DNA of 64,000 nt, taken from Glaciecola sp047250385 (lineage in GTDB: Bacteria > Pseudomonadota > Gammaproteobacteria > Enterobacterales > Alteromonadaceae). The number at the start of each line of letters is the position of its first letter. Within the stretch, counting starts at the first letter, position 1. Below are positions 51,608 through 60,384 of this stretch, in pieces. The position numbers were made by a program, and so were the translations under genes. The stretch spans positions 1 through 64,000 of the forward strand of contig NZ_JBLBVM010000049.1 in NCBI RefSeq assembly GCF_047250385.1, written 5' to 3'. The notes under the pieces were generated by a model that did no database searches, was not told the origin of the DNA, and saw only the letters and a program-made list of their open reading frames with translations.

Positions 51608-52450
51608 TTATTTTATACCGTAAACTTCAGCCATCGTTGACCATTCGTAGTCGGTAATAAGTTTGACTAACTTCTTCTCCATCGCATGCAAATTAACATA
51701 ATGACGCAGCTTTGACTTAAACGGCGCACCTTCAACTCGTGGTTGTTTGGCGTCAATTTCCCATGGATGAAAGTAGAAGTTATACGGTTCTGTGGTACTT
51801 TCCATGTATCTTTTTATACGTCGGTTTGATAACCAATAAGGATACAAGCGAAAATACCCACCACCACCTATACCAGTGTTCTTGCCCTTACTGACTATGG
51901 TGGGCACTGGAATTTCGATAATGCCTTCTTTGCGCAAATGTTTGAACCGGGGCCAATCGGGCACGCCATATAGGTCATGTTCAATTGGGTAGGTACTTGA
52001 ACTGTATTTAAAACCCAATTCCAGCAGTATATCGAACACCCATTCATTGGTTTTGTTGATAGAAAAGCTTGGGGCTCTGTAGCCAAGTAATGCTTTGCCT
52101 GAAACTTGTTCTAGCTTGTCTTTACTTACACGAATATCTTCAAACACTTCATCTCGACTCATCGTTGTTGTACGACGGTGGTTTGAACCATGACTGGCTA
52201 ATTCATGCCCTTCATCAACGATGCGCTTAACCACATCCGGACAATGTTCTGCAACCCAACCTAGCGTAAAGAACGTGCCCTTAATGCCGTGTTCGTTGAA
52301 TAAATCGATTAAACGATGAGTATTGTCACCCACTCTAGGTGTGATGTTTGACCAATCAGACGGCGAAATAACCGACTCAAACGCAGAAACGTGAAAGTAG
52401 TCCTCTACATCCACAGTCATTGCATTTAATCGTTTAATGTTAGACGACAT
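51608..52450 (-). CDS. Polysaccharide deacetylase (NodB-like with DUF3473 C-terminus), XrtA-associated
   Basis: 280 residues. NAMTVDVEDYFHVSAFE near 9-25 contains the metal-binding Asp-Val-Glu-Asp-Tyr signature of this subgroup (TIGR03006 as I recall it), GTFFTLGWVAEHCPDVV follows, and HELASHGSNHR near 82-92 supplies the His-X3-5-His metal site. LGYRAPSFSINKTNEWVFDI near 121-140 is the catalytic Arg/Ala-Pro block, and GGGGYFRLYPYWL and FYFHPWEIDAKQPR near 226-239 belong to the DUF3473 tail. It lacks a signal peptide, as is usual here. It would remove N-acetyl groups from an amino sugar of the polymer precursor. Confidence 0.88.
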   Translation of the reverse strand: MSSNIKRLNAMTVDVEDYFHVSAFESVISPSDWSNITPRVGDNTHRLIDLFNEHGIKGTFFTLGWVAEHCPDVVKRIVDEGHELASHGSNHRRTTTMSRDEVFEDIRVSKDKLEQVSGKALLGYRAPSFSINKTNEWVFDILLELGFKYSSSTYPIEHDLYGVPDWPRFKHLRKEGIIEIPVPTIVSKGKNTGIGGGGYFRLYPYWLSNRRIKRYMESTTEPYNFYFHPWEIDAKQPRVEGAPFKSKLRHYVNLHAMEKKLVKLITDYEWSTMAEVYGIK

Positions 52451-52500
52451 GTTTATTTCCCCTGTTCGATAATCGAGTTAACAGATTCGCGTGTTAACAA

Positions 52501-53913
52501 TTATCGACCTTTTCCAAATAGAACAACTTCGACAGTTCTGATCAGTATTAATATGTCTAACAACAAACTCTGATGCTTAACGTAATATAAATCAAATTTT
52601 AGCTTTTCTAGCGAGTCTTTCACGCTAGCACCATAAGGGTAGTTCAACTGCGCCCAGCCCGCTAAACCAGGTTTTACATTGTGGCGCTGATTGAAATACG
52701 GCACTTCTTTCACTAACTGCTGCACAAACTCGGGACGTTCGGGTCTTGGCCCAATAAAAGACATTTCGCCTTTTATCACGTTCAGCAATTGTGGTAATTC
52801 ATCAATACGATATTTGCGGATGAAGTTACCAATAGTGGTAACACGATTATCGTTTTTCGTTGCCCATTTCGCTCCATCCTTTTCAGCATCAGGACGCATA
52901 CTTCTGAACTTCAAAATTTTGAATAACTTACCATCTTTTCCAACGCGCTCTTGTTTGTAGAACACTGATGCGCCGGTTCGGAAACCATCATCGATATAAA
53001 TGATGATTGCTGTAATGAGCATAAATGGCCATGCAAAAAACATCACAAAAGTGGCCAAGGTGATGTTAAGAAGATAATCCACTGACTCTCTTAAGTAATT
53101 CTGTGAATGGAAGCCGTTCGAGTAAATTACCCAACTAGGATACATGAGATCAACCACGATTTGACCGCGCTCACGCTCCATGAAATCGAGCAAATCCGTG
53201 ACTTCTATGCCACGAAGGCGGCAATCAAATAAAACTGAAACAGGTAATGTGCCGCGTCTTTGATCGCAGGCAACAATCACTTCTTCAATATCGTTATCGC
53301 TTAAAAATTGTCTAAAAGATTCATCTACTTTCACGTGAATGATTTTTTCTCGTTGCACGCCGTTTTGACGATCATCACCCGGAATAGGCACAAAGCCGAC
53401 TAACTCAAAGCCCAATCGGTCTACATCACGGCGCATTCTGGTTTCGATAATAGATGCTCTAACGCCCGCACCCAAAATTAATATGCGCGAACTGCTTAAG
53501 CCCATTAGGCCCAATCTATTCGTGAAGTAACGGAAAAATACCAAAGTTACAATATTGAAACATATCGCTGTTGGCAAAAAGTAGGCGTGTAAATTAAGTT
53601 GTGAAAACATCGCACTCGTTATAATTTCAACAACGAAGTAACTTAAAACTAAGCTAACGAATATACGTCTAATTATGCCTCGGAATGTTTCACGAAGCTT
53701 CGTTTCATATAATCCAACGGATAGAGAGCAAACTAAAATAACAATCATCAGCAAAAATATATTAATTGCTAATGCTTCAGAGTTGGGTTTTGGTGTTAAT
53801 TGAAGACTTACCAAAACAAAGCTAGCGATATAGCTAACATATGACACCAGGACTGCTTCCGTGAGCACTAATGCGGTCGAACGTTTATTTTGTCTTTTGT
53901 TAGAAGAGGCCAT
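52501..53913 (-). CDS. Initiating undecaprenyl-phosphate sugar phosphotransferase (EpsB-like)
   Basis: 470 residues. Four N-terminal membrane helices (about 15-130) are followed by a nucleotide-binding-like domain (RILILGAGVRASIIETRMRR near 143-162), a fifth membrane re-entrant helix near 277-303 (LATFVMFFAWPFMLITAIII), and the bacterial sugar transferase domain: VFYKQERVGKDGKLFKILKF near 317-336, SMRPDAEKDGAKWATKNDNR, then RKYRIDELPQLLNVIKGEMS and FIGPRPERPEF. This is the WcaJ/PglC-type polyprenyl-phosphate hexose-1-phosphate transferase seen at the head of XrtA loci (TIGR03013 as I recall it). It starts repeat-unit synthesis at the membrane. First gene of the minus-strand core operon. Confidence 0.9.
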   Translation of the reverse strand: MASSNKRQNKRSTALVLTEAVLVSYVSYIASFVLVSLQLTPKPNSEALAINIFLLMIVILVCSLSVGLYETKLRETFRGIIRRIFVSLVLSYFVVEIITSAMFSQLNLHAYFLPTAICFNIVTLVFFRYFTNRLGLMGLSSSRILILGAGVRASIIETRMRRDVDRLGFELVGFVPIPGDDRQNGVQREKIIHVKVDESFRQFLSDNDIEEVIVACDQRRGTLPVSVLFDCRLRGIEVTDLLDFMERERGQIVVDLMYPSWVIYSNGFHSQNYLRESVDYLLNITLATFVMFFAWPFMLITAIIIYIDDGFRTGASVFYKQERVGKDGKLFKILKFRSMRPDAEKDGAKWATKNDNRVTTIGNFIRKYRIDELPQLLNVIKGEMSFIGPRPERPEFVQQLVKEVPYFNQRHNVKPGLAGWAQLNYPYGASVKDSLEKLKFDLYYVKHQSLLLDILILIRTVEVVLFGKGR

Positions 53914-54099
53914 AACTTCCCTATATCAATGCACTTTTACACAAACTCGCGTTTAAACGTATGATAATTGATTTATTTAAGATAAACTTACATTATTTCG
54001 CCGAGCATTATAATAGGTTTCGCGCTCGGGTAAATGACTGATTTATGATTTGTGATAAACTTTGTGAATATAACCAGTATAAGTGAAGGAAGTTTAGGG
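53914..54099. promoter_or_regulatory. Divergent promoter region between synthesis and export operons
   Basis: 186 bases between the starts of the EpsB-like and Wza-like genes. On the plus strand TTGATT (53968-53973) and CATTAT (53991-53996) are 17 bases apart and could form a weak promoter. No clear promoter was seen for the minus strand. Any operator for this locus should lie here. Confidence 0.4.
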
Positions 54100-54729
54100 A
54101 TGAAAAAAGCGCGTCAATTGGGTATTACAGCACTACTTTTTGCCACGTTTGTTATAACAGGATGTAGTGTTAACAAATTACCAGAAGCTACTACTCGAGC
54201 ATCATTAACAACCAATGTGAATGACTACCAATATTTAATTGGCCCTGGTGACAGTTTAACCATCTTCGTATGGCGAAATCCAGAAATCTCAGGTAATTTT
54301 ATTGTTCGTCCAGATGGTAAAGTCACTACCTCTTTAGTTGAAGACGTCGAAGTTTCTGGCAGAACGCCAACGATGCTCGCTCGACAGCTTGAAGAACAAC
54401 TCGCTACTTATATTAATAATCCAAGAGTCACAGTGAGCGTTGGCCGCTTTCAAGGCCCTTTTAGTGAGCAAGTTCGCGTAATTGGTGAAGCCACTAACCC
54501 CAGCGCCATTAATTATACTGAAAATATGACCCTCCTCGACCTCATGATTGCTGTTGGTGGCTTAACGGAATTTGCCAGCGGTAATAATGCTAAATTAGTA
54601 CGTGTTATTGACGGTCAGCAAACTACATATGAGATTAATATCGAATCATTGATCAAGGATGGCGATATAACGCAGAATATTGATATGCTGCCTGGCGACA
54701 TTATTATTATTCCAGAAGCTTGGTTTTAG
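54100..54729 (+). CDS. Wza/KpsD-like polysaccharide export lipoprotein, XrtA-associated
   Basis: 209 residues from ATG 54100, which follows GGAAG; an earlier in-frame codon would hide the signal. The lipoprotein signal ends FVITGCS with lipid-bearing Cys22. YLIGPGDSLTIFVWRNPEI near 44-62 opens the Poly_export domain, FIVRPDGKVTTSLVEDVEVS near 66-85 and the SLBB-like part (VRVIGEATNPSAINYTENM near 127-145, DLMIAVGGLTEFA near 149-161) follow. Ends in the conserved MLPGDIIIIPEAWF. This is the short XrtA-type member (TIGR03027 as I recall it), lacking the C-terminal barrel helix of E. coli Wza, so the outer-membrane pore may need the barrel protein encoded at 57370. Confidence 0.9.
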   Translation: MKKARQLGITALLFATFVITGCSVNKLPEATTRASLTTNVNDYQYLIGPGDSLTIFVWRNPEISGNFIVRPDGKVTTSLVEDVEVSGRTPTMLARQLEEQLATYINNPRVTVSVGRFQGPFSEQVRVIGEATNPSAINYTENMTLLDLMIAVGGLTEFASGNNAKLVRVIDGQQTTYEINIESLIKDGDITQNIDMLPGDIIIIPEAWF

Positions 54730-54753
54730 TCTAAAATTTAGAGAAGTTTATAC

Positions 54754-56328
54754 ATGCAAGATTTAGAACAAACCATTCAGATGGTACTCGACTTTATCCG
54801 AGGGATATGGATAAAGAAACGATATGTGATGATATGCTCATGGCTGATATGCCCTATCGGTTTTTTTTGGGTTGCAACACTCCCTGATGTGTATGAATCG
54901 GATGCGCAGGTTTATGTTGATACGCGTTCTGTACTGAAGCAAATTATTTCAGGGCTCGCTTTTGGTACTAATCCTGAGCAAGAAGTTCAGATGATGGCGA
55001 AGACGCTGAAAAGTCGTTCTAATATCGAAACAATTGCTAGAGAGGCAGACCTCGATATAACAGCAAAAACAGATGAAGAATATAACCGTTTAATCTCAGA
55101 TTTAACGAGTGATATCACTTTACGAGGCACTAGCAGGGATAATATTTATACTATTTCCTATGCAAATCGAAGTCCTGAAATGGCTAGAACAGTCGTGCAA
55201 GAAACGCTTGACCTATTTGTTGAAGGCTCACTCGGCGATTCAAGACGCGGCGTCGATACAACTACTCGGTTCCTTGATGAACAAATTGCCGAGTATGAAG
55301 CAAGATTGGCAGAAGCTGAACAACGTAGGGTCGACTTTAAACGACAATACGACGAAATTTTGCCTGGTGAAGGTTCTTTTTATAACAATTTACAGAACCT
55401 GAAAAGCCAGTTAGAAACAACCGAGTTAAGCATGAAGGAAACTCAACAGCAAATTAACGCAATGAGTGGTCAAACTCGCCAAGCACAAAAAGCTGCAGAT
55501 GGTTTTGGTGTTCGAGGTGGCGAGCAAGTGCTTACGACCCGTTATGATGACCGTATCTTGGGTTTGGAAGGACGCTTAGACGAATTAAAACTGCGTTTTA
55601 CTGAAAAGCACCCTGACGTAATAGAAACCCAGAATTTGTTAGACGCTTTGAAAGAGCAGCGTGAGAAAGAAATTCAGGCTTATATGGCACAAGATACTGG
55701 CGATGGTTCTCCGTCAATGCTAACAGAAAGCGACCGTCAGTTAAGACTTGAGATTACTCGTTTGGAAGGTCAACTTGCATCACTCAACGTTCGTAAAAAA
55801 GATACAGAAAGAAAGATCGCTGATCTACAATCTAAAATCGATTTAGTGCCTCAGATAGAAGCAGAGGCAACTGCCTTAAACCGTGATTATAACATCATGA
55901 AGCAAAAGTTTGAGGAACTGCTGTCAAGGCGTGAGTCAAACGATTTATCGCGCAGAGCCGACAATACAGCGGACGATTTACAATTTAGAATTATTCGTCC
56001 GCCATTAATTGCGGATGAACCAAGCGGTCCTAAACGAATATTATTCTACACCGGTATTTTATTTGTTGGATTCGGGTTCGGCGTTGCTATCGCTTTTCTA
56101 ATGAGCATGATCAAGCCTGTCTTAGTGCGTGGTCAACAATTATCTGATATCACCGGCTTTCCAATTTGGGGGGTTGTAGGTCACTTAGATATTGTTAACA
56201 TTAAGAAGCGTAATAAAATGCGCGTCTTAATATTCTCTTTGTCTTCAGGCGCTATCGTAATGCTTTATGCAATGCTAGTTGTGATAGATATTATGAACAT
56301 TGATTTGGCGAGTAAGTTTATATTATGA
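54754..56328 (+). CDS. Chain-length determinant protein (Wzz-like), XrtA-associated
   Basis: 524 residues. Two membrane helices flank a long periplasmic domain: first near 27-45 (MICSWLICPIGFFWVATLP), last near 430-450 (ILFYTGILFVGFGFGVAIAF), plus another near 484-506. The intervening region has heptad-rich coiled coils (about 175-240 and 320-390), including EYEARLAEAEQRRVDFKRQY. A proline-rich block IIRPPLIADEPSGPKR precedes the second helix, as in Wzz/Wzc periplasmic subunits. Matches TIGR03007-type chain-length proteins. It controls polymer length by forming a ring with the kinase. Its stop overlaps the kinase start (ATGA). Confidence 0.9.
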   Translation: MQDLEQTIQMVLDFIRGIWIKKRYVMICSWLICPIGFFWVATLPDVYESDAQVYVDTRSVLKQIISGLAFGTNPEQEVQMMAKTLKSRSNIETIAREADLDITAKTDEEYNRLISDLTSDITLRGTSRDNIYTISYANRSPEMARTVVQETLDLFVEGSLGDSRRGVDTTTRFLDEQIAEYEARLAEAEQRRVDFKRQYDEILPGEGSFYNNLQNLKSQLETTELSMKETQQQINAMSGQTRQAQKAADGFGVRGGEQVLTTRYDDRILGLEGRLDELKLRFTEKHPDVIETQNLLDALKEQREKEIQAYMAQDTGDGSPSMLTESDRQLRLEITRLEGQLASLNVRKKDTERKIADLQSKIDLVPQIEAEATALNRDYNIMKQKFEELLSRRESNDLSRRADNTADDLQFRIIRPPLIADEPSGPKRILFYTGILFVGFGFGVAIAFLMSMIKPVLVRGQQLSDITGFPIWGVVGHLDIVNIKKRNKMRVLIFSLSSGAIVMLYAMLVVIDIMNIDLASKFIL

Positions 56329-57341
56329 GTAATACTATAGAAAAGGCCCTACTTCGCCAAAAAGAAGCTGAACGTCTCAAGAAAGAAGCAGAAGAACCGA
56401 GTGCTGAAATAAGTAACGAGATTGAATCGAATGCGACTATCTCCGATACTCCGCAAGTAGAAGAAATACAATCGGCTGAAAGTAAGAAAAATAAAGAACC
56501 AAATTCTGAAAAGCAAGTAGAAACTGCTTTAGTAAATGATGACGAAGAAGAGAGTGGTGAAGCTCAATTTACCTCGCAACGCTTTGATATTGATATTGTT
56601 GATTTAGAAAGCCGCGGATTTGTTTCACTACACAGTACTCGTAGTCAAATTAACGAAGAATACCGTGAAATTAAACGTAAACTTCTAGCAAATGCTTTTG
56701 GGGCCATGTCTCGCACTTTAACTAACCCTAATATCATCATGGTAACAAGTGCACGACCTAGTGAGGGTAAAACCTTCACTGCGGTAAATTTGGCGCTGAG
56801 TATTGCAGCGGAGCAAGATAAGCGTGTGTTATTAGTTGACGCCGATGTATTAAAACCAAATACACTGAGAACATTAGGCTTGCGCGAACGCTCAGGTTTA
56901 ATGGAGTATTTGTTGGGAGATGTAAAACATATTGGCGAAGTAATGTTTCGTTCAAACATCGAAAAACTACGTGTTATTCCAGCAGGTCGTTCGCATCACT
57001 TATCAACTGAATTGTTAGCGAGTGGTGCAATGCATGAGCTAATCACCGAATTCTCAACACGTTACGCTGATCGCGTAGTGATAATCGATACCCCCCCTAT
57101 TATAGGTATCAACGAATCTGCTGTGCTAGCTAACTTTGCTGGTCAAGCAGTTGTCGTAGTTGAAGAAGGCCGTTCAAAGCTCTCAGATATTGAAAAAGCA
57201 GTTGAGCGACTCAACCCAGACATGGCTATTGGCTTTGTCGTGAATAAGTCACTGAATAGTTCTGAGCAAACCGGCTACTATGGTTATCATTATTACGGTA
57301 GTGATCGGGAAGGCGAAGAAGAGCCAGCTCCAAAAGCATAA
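56325..57341 (+). CDS. BY-kinase (CpsD/CapB-like tyrosine autokinase), XrtA-associated
   Basis: 338 residues, cytoplasmic. An acidic, lysine-rich N-terminal 80 residues leads to the ATPase: Walker A VTSARPSEGKTFTAVNLALS near 143-162, Walker A-prime VLLVDADVLKPNTLR near 170-184, and Walker B VVIIDTPPI near 250-258. The C-terminus carries a tyrosine cluster, GYYGYHYYGSDRE near 319-331, the usual autophosphorylation site. TIGR03018 is the matching family as I recall it. The separate membrane partner is the Wzz-like gene upstream, overlapping by 4 bases. Dephosphorylation may come from the phosphatase domain at 6214-7950; no standalone Wzb lies in the window. Confidence 0.9.
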   Translation: MSNTIEKALLRQKEAERLKKEAEEPSAEISNEIESNATISDTPQVEEIQSAESKKNKEPNSEKQVETALVNDDEEESGEAQFTSQRFDIDIVDLESRGFVSLHSTRSQINEEYREIKRKLLANAFGAMSRTLTNPNIIMVTSARPSEGKTFTAVNLALSIAAEQDKRVLLVDADVLKPNTLRTLGLRERSGLMEYLLGDVKHIGEVMFRSNIEKLRVIPAGRSHHLSTELLASGAMHELITEFSTRYADRVVIIDTPPIIGINESAVLANFAGQAVVVVEEGRSKLSDIEKAVERLNPDMAIGFVVNKSLNSSEQTGYYGYHYYGSDREGEEEPAPKA

Positions 57342-57369
57342 GCAAAGCAACAAAAGGAAGAGTGAGCAG

Positions 57370-59034
57370 ATGCAGTTTAAAAGGAAGCCATTAGCGACAG
57401 CCATACTAGCTAGTACGCCCCTATTTATAATGTTTTCGAGCCAGCACTCTTTCGCCAATGAATTGGATTGGACGCTTGGTATCGATAATGAAGCTGTTTA
57501 TCAGGATGTATATTCGGAAGAACGACGTCAATCGACAAATTCGACTAACTTAATATTACGTCCTCAATTATCACTTAACTACAAATCGAAGCGCTTCAAT
57601 GGTTTTTGGAGAGCAACACACAATCACGTTCGTCGCAGTTTAGAGGAAGCAGATGTCACCAGTAACTACACAAACTTTGCCTATGGTGGCAGTTTTGCAG
57701 CCGTTGAGAATTTACTCACATTTACCGCAAGCGGTGCATTAAACTATCAATCTCGGGCTACAGTTGGCTATTTAGTTGATGATTTTTTGCTAAACGCAGA
57801 TAACCTCACAAAAACACGATCCAACCGATTTGGTGCCGATTTCACACTTCCCAGAGGTGATTACTTTGGTCACACAACGAAAATTAATTACTCGATTACA
57901 GAAAGTGAAAAACGCGAAAATTCACTTAATCAGCTAAATAGCGACGTGTTTAGCATTGCGACCAGCACATTTACTGGAGACAACTTTGAACGCCTCAGTG
58001 CTCAGATACAAAGCGACTTCAGCGTTTCAGATCGCAGTGTAAACGGTGATTATACTAACAGACGCATTAATGGTGATTTATCTTATCGCATTATTAGCGA
58101 TTTCGGCCTAATAGTTGTTGCTAGTCACGAAGCAAACCAAGTAGAGTCAGACAATGAGACCTTCTCAAAATTTCGAGAATACAACACTGTTGGTGCTGGT
58201 TTTATGTGGCGAGAATCTCAAAACAAACGCATCACGCTCACTTGGAACCGAGCACAAGATGAAGCCATAGAAGAAGATGAAGATAACAAAGGCTACTTGG
58301 GCCTGGACGCAAATTGGCAATTTACACCTCGCACACAAATGAGCGCCGGTTATACCCGTCGTTTCTTTGGTGAAAGCGGTAACTTTAGTTTTCAACACAG
58401 AATTAAAAAACTCCGAACCCAAATCAGATATAGTGAGGAAGTTACAAGTTTCTCTCGGCTTATTGCAGAGCCCAGTAATTTAGGTGTTTTCGTTTGTACA
58501 GACGGTCTTGTGGAGTTGTCAGCGTGCTTTCAACCAAGCTCACTTAATTACCGACTTCAACCTAACGAACAGTTCATCCAATTTAACTCCCAAAATTCAG
58601 AGATTAATGACGAACTTATTTTAAGAAAGGGGCTTTCGTGGGAGTTGGGTACGGAGCTTCGTAGAACTAAATTGTCATTGAATGGAGGTTATTCTACTAA
58701 TGAATATTTGGAATCTGACCGCCTATCACGCACTTACTCTGCAGGCACATCAGTTGCGTTTATGATTGGCCCGAAAACAAATATCAGTTGGACAGCTAAT
58801 GCTTCGCACACCGATAATATTCTGGCTGGAGAATCAGGTGAGTCAGAAGTTTTAACTACCAAGTTAAGTTTGAGCCGACCTATTGGCCGATATTTCGATT
58901 TATCATTGGACTTTAGATATTTACAACGTGAAACTGAAGGACGGACAGTAGGAAATGTAGGTTCACTAGGTTTTACTGGTGATATTAAAGACCGCCGAGT
59001 ATCGCTTAACCTGAAGTATAGACTTTCAAAGTAA
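57370..59034 (+). CDS. Outer-membrane beta-barrel protein, XrtA-associated (TIGR03016-type)
   Basis: 554 residues from ATG 57370; a longer frame back to 57280 only extends into the kinase gene. A Sec signal (LATAILASTPLFIMFSSQHSFA) is followed by alternating amphipathic strands typical of barrels, such as LDWTLGIDNEAVYQDVYSEE, RFNGFWRATHNHVRRSL, FTASGALNYQSRATVGYLVD and KINYSITESEKRE. The C-terminus ends RRVSLNLKYRLSK, close to the aromatic-terminated last strand of barrel proteins although the final residue is Lys. It is the last gene of the plus-strand export operon and probably forms the outer-membrane export channel with the short Wza-like protein. Confidence 0.85.
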   Translation: MQFKRKPLATAILASTPLFIMFSSQHSFANELDWTLGIDNEAVYQDVYSEERRQSTNSTNLILRPQLSLNYKSKRFNGFWRATHNHVRRSLEEADVTSNYTNFAYGGSFAAVENLLTFTASGALNYQSRATVGYLVDDFLLNADNLTKTRSNRFGADFTLPRGDYFGHTTKINYSITESEKRENSLNQLNSDVFSIATSTFTGDNFERLSAQIQSDFSVSDRSVNGDYTNRRINGDLSYRIISDFGLIVVASHEANQVESDNETFSKFREYNTVGAGFMWRESQNKRITLTWNRAQDEAIEEDEDNKGYLGLDANWQFTPRTQMSAGYTRRFFGESGNFSFQHRIKKLRTQIRYSEEVTSFSRLIAEPSNLGVFVCTDGLVELSACFQPSSLNYRLQPNEQFIQFNSQNSEINDELILRKGLSWELGTELRRTKLSLNGGYSTNEYLESDRLSRTYSAGTSVAFMIGPKTNISWTANASHTDNILAGESGESEVLTTKLSLSRPIGRYFDLSLDFRYLQRETEGRTVGNVGSLGFTGDIKDRRVSLNLKYRLSK

Positions 59035-59050
59035 GTCTCACGCTGGTTTG

Positions 59051-59113
59051 CGTCATATTTGCTCCCCCTTCCGTCTTATTTGCTCCCCCTTCCGTCTTAT
59101 TTGCTTCCCCTTC
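59051..59113 (+). repeat. Three tandem 21-bp repeats
   Basis: Units at 59051-59071, 59072-59092 and 59093-59113. Each begins CGTCATAT or CGTCTTAT and continues TTGCTCCCC or TTGCTTCCC, differing at one or two positions. The next element at 59114 starts with the same CGTCATAT head but then changes into a palindrome, so the tandem looks like repeated copies of a truncated palindrome head. Confidence 0.85.
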
Positions 59114-59140
59114 CGTCATATCTGCGAAGGCAGATATCTC
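59114..59140 (+). repeat. REP-like palindromic element 1
   Basis: Head CGTC followed by a perfect 8-bp stem ATATCTGC and GCAGATAT around a GAAG loop, then a CTCC-type end. Same plan as the two elements at 59185 and 59221 but in the opposite orientation and with a different stem sequence. Confidence 0.7.
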
Positions 59141-59184
59141 CTAAAACATCACCTGGAATTAAAGACATAATGCGATATAGGAAG

Positions 59185-59211
59185 GAGATTCTTGCCTTCG
59201 CAAGAATGACG
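59185..59211 (-). repeat. REP-like palindromic element 2
   Basis: On the plus strand ATTCTTGC and GCAAGAAT form a perfect 8-bp stem around CTTC, followed by GACG. Read on the minus strand it has the same CGTCAT head and GAAG loop as element 1. Confidence 0.75.
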
Positions 59212-59220
59212 AGGAGGGTT

Positions 59221-59249
59221 GAGGATTCTTGCCTGCGCAAGAATGACGG
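59221..59249 (-). repeat. REP-like palindromic element 3
   Basis: Copy of element 2: ATTCTTGC and GCAAGAAT pair around CTGC, followed by GACGG. It lies 10 bases after element 2 and 43 bases before the end of the convergent ATPase gene, and may serve as part of a bidirectional terminator. Confidence 0.75.
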
Positions 59250-59292
59250 TTGTTCTAAAAAGATCTCCAGGGTGTGGTAAAGATGAGCTCTA

Positions 59293-60342
59293 CTACTCAT
59301 CATCCCCTTTCAAACGCACATAAGCCTGATACTTCTTCTTCAAAATCTTATCAATATACTGAGTAAGCTTAATCTTATGCTTTAAAGCGTCGTCTAAAGC
59401 ATCTACGAGCTCATTTAGCATATCTTTATAATACTGTGCTTCATGAATTTCCGTACCTCTAGCAGTGAATCTAGTACCGCCTGAGTCAGCGGCGAAAGTT
59501 TCATCTCTTCCAGGCATAGCGTTATCCGGCACAAACATTTCAGACTTCACTTCTTCTATCACAATAGCAACTTGCTCTTCTTCAAAGTGCTTCACCTCTT
59601 CAAGAAATCCATACAATAATATACGGTCCATCAAGGTATTCATTCTTCTTGGAACACCGCGAGAAAAATTGTGAATAGCAGCAAAGGCTTCATCACTGAA
59701 CAAACCGTCGCCTTCATATCCAGCATGATTTAGTCGAAACTCAATATACTCCCTCGCTTCTTCCGCATTCAATGGCGCCAAATGACAAGATGCAACAATA
59801 CGCTGTCGAAACTGCTCCATGTTAGGTGCACGAAGTATAGGTTGCAGCTCATCTTGCCCTAACAAAAAGCTTTGTAACAAAGGCTTACCGGCTTTTTGGA
59901 AGTTAGACAACATACGCAATTCTTCGATAGTTTCCAAAGGCAGGTTTTGCGCCTCGTCCACTAAAAGCAACGCACGTTTACCCTGCTCTGATAATTTATT
60001 TAAGAAACGTTCAAGGTCTTCAAGAATCTCGGTTTTACTTTTACCTGCAACATCAATATCGAACTTAGATGCAACCATTTTAACGATTTCATCTGGTGAC
60101 AACTTAGGTGTAACGATTTGTGCAGCGAAAATATCTTCTTCAAGACTATCTAACAAGCTATTTGCAATGGTCGTTTTACCGGTACCGATATCGCCAGTGA
60201 TAACAATAAAGCCCTCAGCTTGCGACAATCCATATTGTAAATAAGACATAGCACGCTTATGTAATTTACTGGCATAGAAGAAGGCTGGATCAGGGGTTAG
60301 CTGAAAAGGCTTGGAATTGAGTCCGTAATAACTTTCGTACAT
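59293..60342 (-). CDS. ExeA-like AAA ATPase, XrtA/PEP-CTERM-associated
   Basis: 349 residues. YYGLNSKPFQLTPDPAFFYA near 5-24 opens the general-secretion ATPase family; Walker A is GDIGTGKTTIAN near 49-60 and Walker B ALLLVDEAQNLP near 119-130. FLLGQDELQPILRAPNMEQF and QRIVASCHLAPLNAEEAREY near 183-202 are the sensor and arginine-finger part. FSRGVPRRMNTLMDRILLYG near 230 closes the domain. A tail of about 90 residues is charged with a basic end. It matches TIGR03015 (XrtA-associated) as I recall it. The family is thought to energise or organise the export complex. It converges on the outer-membrane gene across the repeat cluster. Confidence 0.88.
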   Translation of the reverse strand: MYESYYGLNSKPFQLTPDPAFFYASKLHKRAMSYLQYGLSQAEGFIVITGDIGTGKTTIANSLLDSLEEDIFAAQIVTPKLSPDEIVKMVASKFDIDVAGKSKTEILEDLERFLNKLSEQGKRALLLVDEAQNLPLETIEELRMLSNFQKAGKPLLQSFLLGQDELQPILRAPNMEQFRQRIVASCHLAPLNAEEAREYIEFRLNHAGYEGDGLFSDEAFAAIHNFSRGVPRRMNTLMDRILLYGFLEEVKHFEEEQVAIVIEEVKSEMFVPDNAMPGRDETFAADSGGTRFTARGTEIHEAQYYKDMLNELVDALDDALKHKIKLTQYIDKILKKKYQAYVRLKGDDE

Positions 60343-60384
60343 GTTCTGTTGTCTGTCCTTATTTGAAAACGCCGATAATATACA

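Noticed and set aside
57280..57369. Thirty-residue extension of the outer-membrane barrel protein
   Set aside because: It lies inside the kinase gene and precedes a clear signal peptide; ATG 57370 is the better start.
59059..59280. 73-residue open frame on the plus strand
   Set aside because: It translates the 21-bp tandem repeats and palindromes into a repetitive peptide; the repeats explain the open frame.
59819..60244. 141-residue frame on the plus strand
   Set aside because: Antisense to the Walker A and B coding part of the AAA ATPase; low-quality sequence rich in Ser and Lys.
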